Part shown: one piece after another, positions 31,230 through 32,420 of the stretch
Layout: every line of letters begins with the position of its first letter
Position numbering within the stretch: the stretch's first letter is position 1
DNA from: an uncultured Bacilli bacterium
GTDB taxonomy: Bacteria; Bacillota_I; Bacilli_A; RF39; UBA660
Length of the DNA: 32,420 nucleotides
Direction of reading: 5' to 3'
Assembly (NCBI GenBank): GCA_944332005.1
Contig: CALVJD010000054.1
Coordinates: 1 to 32,420, forward strand
The notes under the pieces: model-generated
Seen by the model: the letters and a program-made list of their open reading frames with translations, nothing else
Database searches by the model: none
What the model was told of the DNA's origin: nothing
Translations under genes and position numbers: made by a program

Positions 31230-32060
31230 CTACTTACACTTCTTCCTTAATATCTTGTTATAGAAAAATATTCTTATATCACTTGGAACATAAACAAATG
31301 TATACATACCAATCAAATTACGTATTCTTTGTATTGAATTTATAAAATTATGTTCATATAAATATTTTTGTAATTTTTTCCAACCTTTTATATATCTTTT
31401 ATCCCCACGTCTTTTCTCAAACCCATTTCCTATTCTCGCATGTACTAATACATAAGGTATATTTTCTATTTTTTTATTATTTACCAAAACTCTAGCCCAT
31501 AAATAATGGTCTTCTAGATAAAATAATGGTTGATAATTACCGACTCCTAATACATCTTTTTTTCTGAAACATACTGTCATGTGATTGATTGGATTTCTGA
31601 ATTTCGCATATTTTTTGACATTCTCATAGGAACAAGGCATTGTTTTTGTTCTTTCTATTTTCTCTGGATCTTCAATAAATTCATCCAAAAAACCACCAAC
31701 CACACTCACATCTTTATGTTCTTCCATATATTTAATTTGCTTTTCAAAACGATCCGGTACAGACACGTCATCTGTATCCATTCGCATAACAATATTATAT
31801 TTACATTTTTTTAAGCCAAGATTTAAAGCATTTCCTAATCCTTGATTCTGCTCTAATGCAACAATATTAAATATTTTAGGAAATTTTTGTTGATATTTGT
31901 CCAATACAATTTCCAATTCTTCCGTTAATGTTCCATCTTTTACGAGAACTATTTCATTTGGTAAGATCGTTTGATCAATCAAAATACTTTTTAAGCATAA
32001 GTCAAAATATTCAGGCTTTTCTTTATAATAAATTGACATTAATACCGAAAATTTTAGCAT
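31230..32060 (-). CDS. Family 2 glycosyltransferase (first gene of the operon)
   Basis: The enzyme has 276 residues: N-terminal strand FSVLMSIYYKEKPEYFDLCL, the donor site EIVLVKDGTL, and the metal motif MRMDTDDVSVPDRF (about 92-105), followed by GGFLDEF and NPINHMTVCFRKKDV, a pattern seen in capsule GT2 enzymes of the WaaE/KdtX or rhamnosyl type. There are no membrane helices, so it acts on the cytoplasmic side. It is the promoter-proximal gene: AGGGAG precedes its ATG, a good promoter lies at 32156-32184, and the 89-nt leader has two palindromes. Confidence 0.92.
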   Translation of the reverse strand: MLKFSVLMSIYYKEKPEYFDLCLKSILIDQTILPNEIVLVKDGTLTEELEIVLDKYQQKFPKIFNIVALEQNQGLGNALNLGLKKCKYNIVMRMDTDDVSVPDRFEKQIKYMEEHKDVSVVGGFLDEFIEDPEKIERTKTMPCSYENVKKYAKFRNPINHMTVCFRKKDVLGVGNYQPLFYLEDHYLWARVLVNNKKIENIPYVLVHARIGNGFEKRRGDKRYIKGWKKLQKYLYEHNFINSIQRIRNLIGMYTFVYVPSDIRIFFYNKILRKKCK

Positions 32061-32094
32061 TTTCTCCCTACTTTCGCATAATAATATTAATTAT

Positions 32095-32118
32095 TACTTA
32101 GGTGAATTCACCTAAGTA
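32095..32118. promoter_or_regulatory. Perfect 24-bp palindrome in the operon leader
   Basis: The arm TACTTAGGTGAA is followed directly by its exact complement. The inner halves TTAGGT / ACCTAA resemble DtxR/MntR-type metalloregulator half-sites, though with a 6-bp spacing. It lies about 30-55 bp downstream of the predicted transcription start. Read on the plus strand it is followed by TTTTTT, so it would also act as a terminator for transcription coming from the left. Confidence 0.6.
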
Positions 32119-32137
32119 TTTTTTGTATACAAAAAAT
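32118..32137. promoter_or_regulatory. Perfect 20-bp palindrome next to the first
   Basis: Centred on GTATAC with arms of ATTTTTT/AAAAAAT, sharing one base with the 24-bp palindrome. It may be a second protein site or a weak hairpin in the leader. Confidence 0.55.
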
Positions 32138-32155
32138 TAATTGCCTCTCTTGTTC

Positions 32156-32184
32156 ATTATATCATATTCGACAATATCTGCCAA
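32156..32184 (-). promoter_or_regulatory. Sigma-A promoter of the polysaccharide operon
   Basis: TTGGCA, a 17-bp spacer and TATAAT on the minus strand, predicted start near 32149. An inverted repeat TTGAC / GTCAA lies just upstream (about 32199-32216). Confidence 0.85.
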
Positions 32185-32244
32185 TCAAATTCTCCTTTTT
32201 TGACGTTTTTCTGTCAATAAAATCAATCGTTTTTAACATTTTAC

Positions 32245-32300
32245 AAAAAAGGAAGGTATATAAATACCCCCCCCCCGTATGCATATCGCAAACACGGGAT
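32245..32300 (-). ncRNA. Structured RNA element upstream of the polysaccharide operon (copy 2 of 2)
   Basis: It contains the 17-nt core (32290-32274) in a hairpin CCCGT...ATACGGG with a small bulge, then a run of ten G. The last of these, with UAU, pair with AUACCUUCC (32259-32251) around loop UUAU. Six T follow (32250-32245). This is the same architecture as copy 1 at 22503-22578, but the opposite arm is changed. It ends 61 bp before the -35 of the operon promoter. Its own promoter is unclear; a TATGAT (about 32309-32304) lacks a good -35. A small RNA or attenuator is possible. Confidence 0.5.
32274..32290 (-). repeat. 17-nt core repeat, copy 2
   Basis: Identical to 22539-22555. Here it is flanked by a ten-base C-run on the plus strand (32267-32276), of which the core includes the last three. 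Confidence 0.85.
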
Positions 32301-32420
32301 GTTATCATATTTTTGGACACTTTTTACAGGGGGTTTTGTTCCCTATAAAAAAGCGTCTTCCCCTCGACTGCTTCTTGCACACTATTTTATTATTTCTTTA
32401 TGTTTTCATTCTATCATTTT
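32301..32420. other. Non-coding right edge of the window
   Basis: No reading frame stands out. It holds TGGACACTTTTTACA (32314-32328), which on the other strand reads like the end of some IS3-group elements, and a bulged hairpin GCAGTC / GACGC followed by T6 on the minus strand (about 32346-32371), a possible terminator for a gene beyond the window. Neither is firm. Confidence 0.35.

Noticed and set aside
32314-32328. TGGACACTTTTTACA at the right edge as an insertion-sequence terminal repeat
   Set aside because: It resembles IS3-group ends, but there is no transposase, no matching second end and no target duplication in the window. Kept only as a remark.
1-32420. CRISPR arrays, rRNA genes, large tandem repeats, complete mobile elements
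   Set aside because: Read through for regular repeats, rRNA motifs and transposase or integrase genes; none were found.

Overview
This window comes from a low-GC, Gram-positive-type bacterium (Bacillota). The likely neighbourhood is the Bacilli/Erysipelotrichia-like gut lineages, but the exact taxon cannot be fixed from the sequence. TGA is used as a stop and TGG as Trp, so this is not a Mycoplasma-type code. Promoters are textbook sigma-A type, terminators are hairpin plus T-run, and tRNAs carry encoded CCA ends. Nearly all genes lie on the minus strand.

Layout. 1-3451: a cell-envelope sensing locus with an OmpR-type regulator, a VanS-like kinase, a VanY-fold protein that has lost its catalytic residues, and an ABC ATPase followed by the start of an FtsX-type permease. 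3465-5364: a small P-loop kinase (plus strand) and a glutamate/serine-type symporter sharing a bidirectional terminator. 5411-8210: a CorA, pentapeptide-repeat and cysteine desulfurase operon. 8266-8389: a candidate small RNA with its own promoter and terminator on the plus strand. 8380-10536: a small membrane protein, a DedA protein, tRNA-Thr(GGT), a coiled-coil protein and a DUF4186 protein. 10513-13024: an unknown protein plus SufC and SufB/D, a two-gene (SMS-like) Fe-S assembly system. 13079-18900: tRNA-Arg(CCT), an RluA pseudouridine synthase, a rhodanese lipoprotein, an HD-domain protein, a DUF3048 protein, tRNA-Thr(CGT), phosphoglycerate mutase and a large GT-C-like membrane protein. 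19022-19588: a YefM-YoeB toxin-antitoxin pair. 19633-22416: tRNA-Leu(GAG), a Nat-type ABC exporter and TagD. 22618-32060: a LytR-CpsA-Psr ligase followed upstream by a very AT-rich surface-polysaccharide operon (three glycosyltransferase domains, a Wzy-type polymerase fused to one of them, a Wzx flippase, a radical SAM protein and a polysaccharide pyruvyl transferase).

How it fits together. The right third is a cell-surface glycan factory: TagD makes CDP-glycerol, the AT-rich operon builds, exports and polymerises a repeat unit, and the LCP protein probably attaches it to the wall. No initiating sugar-phosphate transferase or chain-length regulator is visible, so the locus probably continues beyond 32420 or relies on genes elsewhere.

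The most interesting unexplained signal is a pair of related RNA elements at 22503-22578 and about 32245-32300, upstream of tagD and of the polysaccharide operon. They share a 17-nt core, and in each a downstream G-tract forms a terminator stem with a different pyrimidine tract, so pairing is kept while sequence changes. Other leads are the autonomous small RNA at 8301-8389, the catalytically dead VanY-like protein, and direct TGTCA repeats in front of it.
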